In this document: positions 1 to 7,315 of the stretch, one piece after another
Layout: every line of letters begins with the position of its first letter
Numbering within the stretch: the stretch's first letter is position 1
NCBI GenBank assembly: GCA_002694245.1
Contig: NZLM01000039.1
Location: 5,359 to 15,969 of the forward strand
Reading direction: 5' to 3'
DNA length: 10,611 bases
Source: Methanobacteriota archaeon
GTDB taxonomy: Archaea > Thermoplasmatota > Poseidoniia > Poseidoniales > Poseidoniaceae
Notes under the pieces: model-generated
Told to the model about the DNA's origin: nothing
Database searches by the model: none
The model's input: the letters and a program-made list of their open reading frames with translations, nothing else
Position numbers and translations under genes: made by a program

Positions 1-288
1 AAACAAGAGATCATTTTAACTTTTTCGAACCGTATTCAATTAAACAGGAATGTAGATACCTCAGAAAATTTTGAAATAGCAGGAACGGATATGATTTTTT
101 ATCCAGCAAATGCAGTCATGACGAGTCCCTATCATAAAGATCAAAAAGTCAGGGTTTTTTCTGAAAAAGTACCCCATCCAAAAGCAGTGCGTTATGGATT
201 TAAAAACTGTGTAATACCAACGCTTTTTGGAAGGAATGGCCTTCCAGTTTCATCTTTTAGAACTGATAATTTAAATGCCAATGAATAG
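1..288 (+). CDS. Sialate O-acetylesterase-like (SASA family) esterase, C-terminal part only
   Basis: The reading frame is open from base 1 and ends at the TAG at 286-288, giving the last 95 residues of a protein that starts upstream. The tail KAVRYGFKNCVIPTLFGRNG followed by LPVSSFRTDN matches the typical end of SASA/SGNH-type sialate O-acetylesterases, where a 'VRY.....P..L.N..GLPASPFRTD' ending is characteristic. These enzymes remove O-acetyl or other acyl esters from sugars, usually in the periplasm. The catalytic Ser and Asp/His elements lie mostly outside this fragment, so activity cannot be judged. The stop overlaps the start of the GH2 gene by 14 bases, suggesting translational coupling and a shared transcript. 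In an algal PUL the natural substrate is more likely an acylated algal sugar than sialic acid; this is inference. The family call is fairly secure and the substrate is unknown. Confidence 0.8.
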   Translation, partial: KQEIILTFSNRIQLNRNVDTSENFEIAGTDMIFYPANAVMTSPYHKDQKVRVFSEKVPHPKAVRYGFKNCVIPTLFGRNGLPVSSFRTDNLNANE

Positions 289-2965
289 GCTATTATTGTT
301 TTTTTTACTGCTGAGTGGTTTTGGATATACTCAAAAATATCAACCGCAGTTTTCTACTGCAGGGTTTTACCAAACAGACAAGAGTGTTCGTGAAGCTATT
401 AATTTTAATGTAGGATGGCGCTTTATAAAGCAAGATGTTACTGGTGCGGAAAAACATGATTTTGATGACAGCGCATGGAGCGTTGTAAACCTCCCTGATG
501 GCTTGGAACTTTTGCCTTTAGCTGCCAGTGGTGGTGTAAATTACCAAGGACCAGCATGGTATCGAAAACAATTTAATTTGAATGAAACCATGCGTTCCAA
601 AAAAGTCATACTTCATTTTGAAGGAATTATGGGTAAATCTAAAATATGGGTAAACGGTGCTATGATAAAAGAGAACTTTAGTGGTTATTACCCCATACAT
701 ATTGATGTCACTGAATACGTGGATTTTAAAAAACCAAACACAGTCGCAGTTCGTGCCGATAATAGTAATGACAAAACCTACCCTCCAGGGAAATCACAAG
801 AGCAATTAGATTTCACCTATTTTGGGGGTATTTACAGAGACGTTTGGCTGATAACTCATAACCATACTTACGTCACACATCCTACTGCAGCGGAAAAAGT
901 AGCAGGTGGGGGTGTGTTTGTTCACTATGAAAACCTTTCTGAAAAATCAGTTGATGTCTTTGTTAATGTTGATGTTAATAATGAAGGAAAAAAGATGACA
1001 GTATTTGTCCAGCTAGACCTACTAGAAAGCGATGGGAAAGCAGTAGCATCATCAGTTAAAGAATACCAACTTCCAAAAAACAATGCTGTACAAACTCATG
1101 CGCAATTTACGGTTCTTAATCCCAAGCTTTGGCGCCCTGACAACCCACAACTACATGATCTTCGTGTAAGTTTAAAAAATAAACGTGGCGATGTGTTGGA
1201 TACTTTTATAAAAAGGATTGGTATTCGAACTGTTGAAATGCGAGGACAAGAAGGGTTTTATCTCAACGGCAAGCCTTACCCACAGCTTTTGATGGGAGCT
1301 AACAGGCATCAAGACTTTGCACATATTGGACACGCACTTCCTAACAACTTACATTATCGCGATGCATTAAAACTACGTCAAACTGGAATGCGTGTCATTC
1401 GGTCGGCACATTTTGTTCAGGACCCTGCATTTATGGATGCCTGCGATGAGTTGGGCTTATTATTTATTGCGACGATTCCAGGATGGCAATTCTGGAATAA
1501 AGACCCTATTTTCATGGAACGTATGTTGGATGATGTGCGAAAATTAATTCGTTTGGAACGTAACAGGCCGTCAGTATTTATTTGGGAAATTATTCCTAAT
1601 GAAACGCATTTTCCTGAGAAATTTGCTCAAGAAGCTACAAAAGCTGCAAAAGAGGAATTTCCATTTCAAGGCTTATACACAGTAACAGATGCGCGTGAAA
1701 TGAGAGGAAAAAACCAAAAATATTTTGACATGCTTTATTCCAATGACCTAGTGGCAAAATATCCTAACAAAAGTATATTTAAGCGCGAATGGGGCGATTT
1801 TGTTGATAATTGGGTAGACCATAATTCTGTGAGCCGGGTAGCAAAACAATGGGGTGAGACAGCTCAAATCCGCCAAGCATTGCATTATTTTAAAGAAGAA
1901 TGGATAGAAAATGGTGAGCTCAAAACCTGGCCTTCCCTTACAATGTCTTATGCTGCTAGCAAATCATTAGTCGGTGCAACTATGTGGCATCCATTTGATC
2001 ATCAGCGGGGATATCATCCCGATCCCTTTTGGGGAGGTATCATGGACGCCTATCGCCAGCCAAAATTCTCATATTATCTAATGAAAAGTCTCCTTCCAAC
2101 TAGCGGTCTTGAAAAAGTTCCCCAAGTTGATGCAAAGCCTTTTGTGTTTTTAGCTCATCTGATGACTCCCTTTTCTCCTGAAGATGTTGTAGTATTTACC
2201 AACTGTGAGGAAATAAAACTTACAATGTACGGAGAAGAAATTGGCGTAAAGAAAGCCACAGATGCTGCTAACCCAGTACCAAGAGTGCCTGTTATTTTTA
2301 AAGATGTTTTTAAATACACAGATGTTAGAAATAAAAGTAAAAAAGGGTACGGAAAAATAAATCAGGAATATGTTGAGGGTGCGGTAATGAAAGCCGAAGG
2401 AATTATCAATGGAGCGGTAGTAACAGAACACAAACGTTGGCCGGTAGGAAGAAAGAGAAGGCTTGTAATAAAAGTAGATGATTCTGATATTCAGCCCATA
2501 GCGGATGGTAGCGATATTACTACGGTTGTTGCTTATTTGGTAGATGCGGGTGGAGCGATAAAACGATTAAGTGACGAATACGTACGTTTTACAGTTGAAG
2601 GGGAAGGCGAGTTAATTGGTGGTACAGCTAATGAAATTAATCCGCAAAAGATGCTTTGGGGAGAAGCAATAGCTCTAATACGCTCAAGCACTACAGCTGG
2701 AAAAATTAAAGTTAAGGCAGCAATTCTGAAAGAGGGGATTAATATCCCAGATTTTGCTGAAATTGAGTTTAGCACTGTTGAGGCATCGCAAAATTTGTTT
2801 TACAACGAATTGCCGAATAAAGACACAGCTGCTAAAACTTCGCTTTTAAATGACCAAAACGAAGATTTAGAAAAATTACAAAATGAGTTGCGTAAAGTAC
2901 AAAAAGAGCTACAGGAGTATAAGATCAACGAGGTAGGAAAACAACAACAACAATTTATTCAGTGA
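275..2965 (+). CDS. Secreted glycoside hydrolase family 2 (beta-galactosidase-like) with C-terminal coiled coil
   Basis: This 896-residue protein opens with a signal peptide (hydrophobic residues about 6-17, likely cut before Gln20). A GH2 sugar-binding jelly roll follows (about 39-195), then an Ig-like domain (about 200-320) and a TIM barrel from about 327 (GFYLNGKPY, then NRHQD at 343-347) to about 620. The acid/base is probably Glu443 in WEIIPNE and the nucleophile Glu505 in KREWGDF; Trp571 sits in the late-barrel motif MWHPFDH. Further beta domains fill about 630-845. The last 35 residues form a regular heptad coiled coil (Leu865, Leu868, Leu872, Val875, Leu879, Tyr882), which is unusual for GH2. 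GH2 enzymes are exo-acting retaining glycosidases such as beta-galactosidases and beta-glucuronidases. Next to GH16 and sulfatases, exo-removal of galactose-type units from desulfated oligosaccharides is the likely role (inference). ATG 281 is an alternative start that keeps the signal peptide. Confidence 0.93.
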   Translation: MPMNRLLLFFLLLSGFGYTQKYQPQFSTAGFYQTDKSVREAINFNVGWRFIKQDVTGAEKHDFDDSAWSVVNLPDGLELLPLAASGGVNYQGPAWYRKQFNLNETMRSKKVILHFEGIMGKSKIWVNGAMIKENFSGYYPIHIDVTEYVDFKKPNTVAVRADNSNDKTYPPGKSQEQLDFTYFGGIYRDVWLITHNHTYVTHPTAAEKVAGGGVFVHYENLSEKSVDVFVNVDVNNEGKKMTVFVQLDLLESDGKAVASSVKEYQLPKNNAVQTHAQFTVLNPKLWRPDNPQLHDLRVSLKNKRGDVLDTFIKRIGIRTVEMRGQEGFYLNGKPYPQLLMGANRHQDFAHIGHALPNNLHYRDALKLRQTGMRVIRSAHFVQDPAFMDACDELGLLFIATIPGWQFWNKDPIFMERMLDDVRKLIRLERNRPSVFIWEIIPNETHFPEKFAQEATKAAKEEFPFQGLYTVTDAREMRGKNQKYFDMLYSNDLVAKYPNKSIFKREWGDFVDNWVDHNSVSRVAKQWGETAQIRQALHYFKEEWIENGELKTWPSLTMSYAASKSLVGATMWHPFDHQRGYHPDPFWGGIMDAYRQPKFSYYLMKSLLPTSGLEKVPQVDAKPFVFLAHLMTPFSPEDVVVFTNCEEIKLTMYGEEIGVKKATDAANPVPRVPVIFKDVFKYTDVRNKSKKGYGKINQEYVEGAVMKAEGIINGAVVTEHKRWPVGRKRRLVIKVDDSDIQPIADGSDITTVVAYLVDAGGAIKRLSDEYVRFTVEGEGELIGGTANEINPQKMLWGEAIALIRSSTTAGKIKVKAAILKEGINIPDFAEIEFSTVEASQNLFYNELPNKDTAAKTSLLNDQNEDLEKLQNELRKVQKELQEYKINEVGKQQQQFIQ

Positions 2966-2972
2966 AATAATA

Positions 2973-3881
2973 ATGAAAATTTTAAGCGATAAGAATACAG
3001 TTCTGCTGATATACCTATTATTTACGCTATATTCATGTGGCGGCGAAGATATAGTCAAAAATAGCGATGATCCAGAGGAAATAATAGATGGCACTTTGGA
3101 GCGTTTTGTTCCTGATGGTTATACAAAAACATGGGAAGATCATTTTGATGGCACAGAAATAAATACTGCTCATTGGACGGTAGGATCATTAAGAGATCCA
3201 GATACAGGAGATATTGTACCAGGTGCCGATGGGGATCATTTGCTTAAAACCAAATACAGTGGTTATGTTACTAAAGAGGATAGTTATTTAGAGGACGGTG
3301 CTTTAGTGTTACGAAATCAAAAAAGGTCCTTTACAGGGACAAGCCCTGCGGGCAATTACAGTTACACTAGTGGTTGGGTGATGTCTATGCACAAAGTGTA
3401 TTTCAATAAAGGATATATTGAAATGCGAGCGCAGTTTCCATCAGGAGATAAGGTTTGGCCTGCACTTTGGTTGATAGCTGAAGATTTAGTTTGGGGGCCC
3501 GAGTGGGATATGTTTGAATATTTTGGTAAAAATACTGTAGGTGAAGATGTGATGGGAATGCATTTATTAGTTGATGAATGGCCCAATCAAAAATGGGATA
3601 CAGGCTATATTTATAATTTTGACGCTACATATGGCTGTGAAGCATGGCACGTTTATGGATTTGAATGGACAGAAGAAAAGGCGGTTTGGACTGTAGATGG
3701 AGAAATAAAAAGAGAGCTGCTCAAAAGTAACTTAAGTCCTAATAGAGCAAATTTATGGCCCAACGAAGACATGTATATTGTATTTAATAATGAAGTTCAA
3801 ACTAATGCAACTGATCGAACTACTCAATGGCCAAATTACCTTAAGATTGATTATGTTGAAATTTATAAGAAAGATAATTAG
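2973..3881 (+). CDS. GH16 family endo-glycanase, lipoprotein
   Basis: This 302-residue protein is a lipoprotein. Its N-terminus is hydrophobic up to the lipobox LYSC (Cys22), followed by GGED; acidic residues just after the Cys resemble the Bacteroidota surface-export signal. The GH16 jelly roll spans about 48-300. It carries WEDHFDG near the start, GYIEMRAQFP, WPALWL, the catalytic ExDxxE motif as EWDMFE (nucleophile Glu177, Asp179, acid/base Glu182), and LKIDYVEIYKK at the end. This six-residue spacing is the beta-bulge type found in laminarinases, agarases, porphyranases, kappa-carrageenases and furcellaranases. No binding module or type IX secretion tail is attached. GH16 enzymes cut beta-1,3 or beta-1,4 glycosidic bonds inside chains with retention. 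Five neighbouring sulfatases favour a sulfated galactan over laminarin, but the subfamily cannot be assigned by eye. The gene starts 7 bases after GH2 and is probably co-transcribed. Confidence 0.9.
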   Translation: MKILSDKNTVLLIYLLFTLYSCGGEDIVKNSDDPEEIIDGTLERFVPDGYTKTWEDHFDGTEINTAHWTVGSLRDPDTGDIVPGADGDHLLKTKYSGYVTKEDSYLEDGALVLRNQKRSFTGTSPAGNYSYTSGWVMSMHKVYFNKGYIEMRAQFPSGDKVWPALWLIAEDLVWGPEWDMFEYFGKNTVGEDVMGMHLLVDEWPNQKWDTGYIYNFDATYGCEAWHVYGFEWTEEKAVWTVDGEIKRELLKSNLSPNRANLWPNEDMYIVFNNEVQTNATDRTTQWPNYLKIDYVEIYKKDN

Positions 3882-3903
3882 AACTGATCTTTTAATTGGT
3901 GCA

Positions 3904-5328
3904 ATGAAAAAGTTTTTCGCTACTGTGATGTATTGCTGTGTAGTTTCATTCCCGTCAATGGTAAGTGCACAAGAGCAAAAACCAAATGTTATTTATATCC
4001 TTGCAGATGATTTGGGCTATGGCGATGTAGGCTATAATGGGCAAGAACTCATTGAAACACCAGAGCTTGATAAACTTGCTCACAATGGAATCCGCTTTAC
4101 TAATCACTATTGCGGAAACGCAGTTTGTGCGCCAAGCCGTGCTTCTTTATTGATGGGGCAACACCCAGGCCATGCCTATATCAGGTCCAATAGTCCAGGT
4201 TATCCCGATGGGCAAACACCAATTCCAGCAGATTCCGAAACCCTTGGTAAACTTATGCAACGTGCGGGGTACAAAACAGCTTGCATTGGCAAGTGGGGAT
4301 TGGGTGGTTTTCATGATAAAGGCAATCCCAACAAGCAAGGGTTTGATTATTTTTATGGGTACACAGATCAAGTGCTAGCACATAATTATTACCCAAAGTA
4401 TTTATGGCAAAATGGAAAAAAGGAATTTCTTGACAATGGAAATGGCAAACAAAATGACTACAGCCACGATCTATTTACAGAAAAAGCCATTTCATTTATC
4501 AAACAAAATAAAAATGAACCTTTCTTTTTGTACTTAGCCTATACTATACCACACCTCAAGTTACAGGTACCGGATTTGGCACAATACAAAGACAAAGAAT
4601 GGCCCGAAAACATGAAGATTCAAGCAGCAATGATTTCAAGAATGAGCAGGGATGTTGGGGTTATAGCTGAATTACTGGAATCCTTAGGGTTAGAGAAGAA
4701 TACCCTAATAATGTTTAACAGCGACAATGGTGCACATGGAAAGGCTGGAACAGAAGCATTTTTTAAGCCTTCTGGCAAATTAAGAGGTATAAAAAGAATG
4801 ATGTATGACGGTGGAATTCGCTCACCGATGTTTGCCTATTGGCCAGGAACAATTGAAGCAGGTAGTGTTAGCAAACATATTTCAGCATTTTGGGACATGC
4901 TACCAACCTTTTCTGAGTTGACAGGCGAACCTATCAATGGGCATACGGATGGAATATCGATGCTACCCACGCTATTGGGTAATGAATTAAAGCAAAAAAA
5001 GCATGAATTTTTATATTGGGAGCTTTATGAGGGTAGGCCCAATAGTGCTGTTCGATTTGGCAAGTGGAAGGCGGTAGTCAAAGACAGACGAAAAGGACTT
5101 AATCTAGAACTTTATGATATAGAAAAGGACAAGGCAGAGCAATTTGATCTTTCCCTACAGCATCCAGAGGTGGTAGTCAAAATTCAGAATATGATGCAAA
5201 AAGCACACGTAAAAAATCCCTTTTGGGACAAATCATTTTCACCGCTATTTAATACAGAGGCAGCTGCTGAGTTTAATGGAGTAAAACCCGACCCTAGCAG
5301 ATTTTACAATCTTCAAAAAAAGAAATAA
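3904..5328 (+). CDS. Formylglycine-dependent sulfatase (S1 family, arylsulfatase A-like), CAPSR type
   Basis: This 474-residue enzyme hydrolyses sulfate esters, probably on sugars, in the periplasm. ATG 3904 is chosen because it opens a good signal peptide (MKKFFATVMYCCVV...VSA, cut before Gln23). The frame stays open upstream to ATG 3778, but those 42 extra residues lie inside the GH16 gene and would bury the signal. Core features are the metal ligands Asp35-Asp36 in ILADDLGYGD, the maturation motif CAPSR with Cys75 (converted to formylglycine), Lys130 in GKWG, and Asp274-Asn275 in NSDNGAHG. GIRSPMFAYWPG follows, and the C-terminal subdomain has ELYDIEKD. Length and motif order are normal for S1 sulfatases. 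It follows GH16 after 22 bases and precedes the next sulfatase by 6. Substrate position (2-, 4- or 6-sulfate) cannot be read from these motifs. Confidence 0.93.
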   Translation: MKKFFATVMYCCVVSFPSMVSAQEQKPNVIYILADDLGYGDVGYNGQELIETPELDKLAHNGIRFTNHYCGNAVCAPSRASLLMGQHPGHAYIRSNSPGYPDGQTPIPADSETLGKLMQRAGYKTACIGKWGLGGFHDKGNPNKQGFDYFYGYTDQVLAHNYYPKYLWQNGKKEFLDNGNGKQNDYSHDLFTEKAISFIKQNKNEPFFLYLAYTIPHLKLQVPDLAQYKDKEWPENMKIQAAMISRMSRDVGVIAELLESLGLEKNTLIMFNSDNGAHGKAGTEAFFKPSGKLRGIKRMMYDGGIRSPMFAYWPGTIEAGSVSKHISAFWDMLPTFSELTGEPINGHTDGISMLPTLLGNELKQKKHEFLYWELYEGRPNSAVRFGKWKAVVKDRRKGLNLELYDIEKDKAEQFDLSLQHPEVVVKIQNMMQKAHVKNPFWDKSFSPLFNTEAAAEFNGVKPDPSRFYNLQKKK

Positions 5329-5334
5329 CAGCCC

Positions 5335-7200
5335 ATGTTTCATGCCTCTCGTTTTTTCACAACCATTTTCTTTTTTTCCTTAACGGTATCAACAGGGTTT
5401 TCATTTGCTCAGAAACCCAACATACTTTGGATTTATGCAGAGGATACCTCTCCATGGATGGGATGTTATGGTGATGATGTTAACGTTGATGCAACTCCTA
5501 ACATTGACGCGATAGCGGAATTAGGGGTGCGTTTTAACAGGGCGTATGTTCCGGCACCTATTTGTTCTGCTACCAGATCTGCAATGATTATTGGCCAGTC
5601 AGCAATTCGTTTTGGCGCACATCAACACCGATCTTCTAGAACACCTAAAACGCGTATTCAACTTCCTCAAAATTACAAGCTACTACCTGAGTTGCTTTCT
5701 GAGCAAGGGTACACCACTTTTAACTTTGGTAAAGCAGATTATAATTTTGCTTGGAATCAGGGTAAAACCTATAATCACAAGCTCAAAAAAAGAACCGATT
5801 TCTCCGAGCTAGTGAATAAACAGCCGTTCTTTGGTCAAATTCAACTTAGGGGAGGCAAAAACAATACTGAAAACATAAATAAAGAAATTAAAGTTAATCC
5901 GAATTATGTTGCTGTTCCTGCGGATTATCCAAATAATAAAATCTTTAAAGAGGTAGTAGCCCAACACTATGAAGCAATTCGAGTAGATGACAATATTATA
6001 GGGAAGATTATACAGCAACTAAAAGACACGGGGCTTTACAAAAACACCATTGTGGTTTATTTTTCAGACCACGGTGCCAACAACCTTCCAAGGCATAAAC
6101 AAATGCTCACTGAAGGAGGATTGCATGTGCCATTTGTAGTTATGGGGCCAAATAAATATGTCCCAAGCGGTAAAGTTCGCAATGATTTGGTAAACATGCT
6201 AGACCTTTCCGCTACTACATTGTCTTGGGCAGGAGTTGATATACCAAATTGGTATGAAGGGCAAAATTTATTTTCAAAAAACTTTACACCAAGAGTATTT
6301 GTTGCTGCACACAAAGACCGACTAGATCATACAATTGACAGAGTAAGAACGATAAGAACTGAAAATTATAGATACATTCGAAATTATAAATTAGACCGTA
6401 TTTTTTTGCAGCCGCAATACAGGGATTCAAAAAACTTCACTAAAAACCTTTATCATTTGTACAATTCAGATAGACTTTCTAAAGTCCATAAAGAAATTTA
6501 TTTTGGTGAACGCCCTGCAGAAGAACTATATAATGTAAGTACAGATCCAGCAATGATTTATAATTTGGTTGGAAATCCTACATTTAGTTTAGAACTTAAA
6601 AGGCATCGTGAGTTGCTAGACCAATGGTTAGCAGTTGGTGACATGGGTTCAGAAGATGAACCTATTGCAAATCTTAAGGCAAATGGCGATGGAAAAAAAT
6701 GGGGTGAAGGAGTTAATCCAGAATACGAAAAATATCGCGTGGATTCTGATGGTGATGGCTTGTCTGACAGATGGGAAATAGCCAATAAGAGGGACCCGAG
6801 TGATGGGCTGCTTTATTTTGATTTTGATTGTGGGGGTTGGCAAACAGAGGGTTGGGAATCGACAGACATTTCTTCCAATTTAGCGGGAAGCTTGGGCTAT
6901 CTGGATTTTAAACTTGATAGCAAAAAAGGAACGATACACAAAACAGGATTACAAATTAGAGAAACCAATCATCAAAAAAGCATTGCCATTAAAATGAAAT
7001 CAAACGCCAGCTTGAAAATTTTTGTTGCAAATGATTATGGCGACTTGGGCACTGCAGAATATTCGGGTAACTCATATTTTGAAGAAGTATTGATTTCTAT
7101 CAATAATAGCACCAGTTTGAGCGGTACAACAAAGCTAAAAATTTCGTTTCGTGGCAAGAAAAATGACTTGGTTGAAATAGATTATATAAAACAATTATAA
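5335..7200 (+). CDS. Modular sulfatase (S1 family, N-sulfoglucosamine sulfohydrolase-like) with calcium loop and C-terminal beta-sandwich
   Basis: This 621-residue protein is over 100 residues longer than most S1 sulfatases. A signal peptide (cut before Gln26) leads to the catalytic domain, about 28-450. The maturation motif is CSATR (Cys77) instead of the commoner CxPSR, and the first metal motif reads Glu36-Asp37 instead of Asp-Asp. Lys133 in FGKADYNF and Asp245-His246 in SDHGANNLPRHK match the sulfamidase-like branch. ELYNVSTDPAMIYNLVGNP closes the catalytic part. DSDGDGLSDRWEIANKRDPSDG-like residues from 470 form an EF-hand/thrombospondin type 3-like calcium loop (Asp470, Asp472, Asp474, Asp478, Glu481). 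A beta-rich domain from about 490 to 621 follows and resembles galactose-binding-like jelly rolls. That extra domain may bind carbohydrate (inference). It is probably an O-sulfatase on algal glycans; the sulfamidase likeness gives fold, not substrate. Confidence 0.9.
   Translation: MFHASRFFTTIFFFSLTVSTGFSFAQKPNILWIYAEDTSPWMGCYGDDVNVDATPNIDAIAELGVRFNRAYVPAPICSATRSAMIIGQSAIRFGAHQHRSSRTPKTRIQLPQNYKLLPELLSEQGYTTFNFGKADYNFAWNQGKTYNHKLKKRTDFSELVNKQPFFGQIQLRGGKNNTENINKEIKVNPNYVAVPADYPNNKIFKEVVAQHYEAIRVDDNIIGKIIQQLKDTGLYKNTIVVYFSDHGANNLPRHKQMLTEGGLHVPFVVMGPNKYVPSGKVRNDLVNMLDLSATTLSWAGVDIPNWYEGQNLFSKNFTPRVFVAAHKDRLDHTIDRVRTIRTENYRYIRNYKLDRIFLQPQYRDSKNFTKNLYHLYNSDRLSKVHKEIYFGERPAEELYNVSTDPAMIYNLVGNPTFSLELKRHRELLDQWLAVGDMGSEDEPIANLKANGDGKKWGEGVNPEYEKYRVDSDGDGLSDRWEIANKRDPSDGLLYFDFDCGGWQTEGWESTDISSNLAGSLGYLDFKLDSKKGTIHKTGLQIRETNHQKSIAIKMKSNASLKIFVANDYGDLGTAEYSGNSYFEEVLISINNSTSLSGTTKLKISFRGKKNDLVEIDYIKQL
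6742..7197 (+). other. Calcium-loop linker plus C-terminal jelly-roll-like domain of the modular sulfatase
   Basis: Residues 470-481 of the sulfatase read DxDxDGxxDxxE, a calcium-binding loop often used as a rigid linker in secreted Bacteroidota and Planctomycetes proteins. From about residue 490 a beta-rich segment begins with YFDFDCGGWQTEGWESTDIS, has alternating strands with SLGYLDFKLD and KSIAIKMK, and ends LVEIDYIKQL. The opening 'F.F....EGW.....' and the closing 'IDYI' are typical of galactose-binding-like beta-sandwiches. It does not look like a type IX secretion C-terminal domain. The domain call comes from pattern reading only, and carbohydrate binding is inferred. Confidence 0.6.
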
Positions 7201-7315
7201 AGACATTGAAGATATGTTAACCAGCACAAAATTATTGGTAATATTTAGCACCTTACTATTCCAGTGTTTTTATTTATTTTGAGTAGTTGTATTGAATCAT
7301 TCATAAAAAAACGAC
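7201..7315. other. Intergenic gap, the only sizeable one in the cluster; possible promoter or gene remnant
   Basis: This 115-base AT-rich stretch separates the second and third sulfatases, whereas the other gaps are 22 bases or less. TATTTTG at 7275-7281 is close to the Bacteroidota -7 element TAnnTTTG, but I see no TTG at the expected distance upstream, so a promoter is only possible. A short frame at 7214-7282 would encode a 22-residue hydrophobic peptide (MLTSTKLLVIFSTLLFQCF...). In another frame, 7267-7323 continues as FLFILSSC plus a short tail and a stop, which looks like a lipobox. This may be a frameshifted leader of a lost lipoprotein gene or chance in AT-rich DNA. No convincing terminator hairpin is visible. 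The A-run at 7305-7311 just before ATG 7316 fits the A-rich initiation regions of this phylum. Confidence 0.4.

Noticed and set aside
257..3888. The 11-base repeat TTAGAACTGAT at 257-267 and 3878-3888, both just ahead of a gene start, and encoding RTD in one frame each.
   Set aside because: Repeats of 11 bases are expected several times by chance in AT-rich DNA of this length, and similarity fades beyond the repeat; a copied esterase tail cannot be supported.
518..6843. Many minus-strand open frames of 60-93 codons and short plus-strand frames inside the large genes.
   Set aside because: They lie wholly or mostly within well-supported genes, have no recognisable domains, and their sequences read as the antisense or shifted translation of those genes.
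7201..7315. Search for a rho-independent terminator or riboswitch in the largest gap.
   Set aside because: No GC-rich stem followed by a T-run and no recognisable aptamer pattern was seen.
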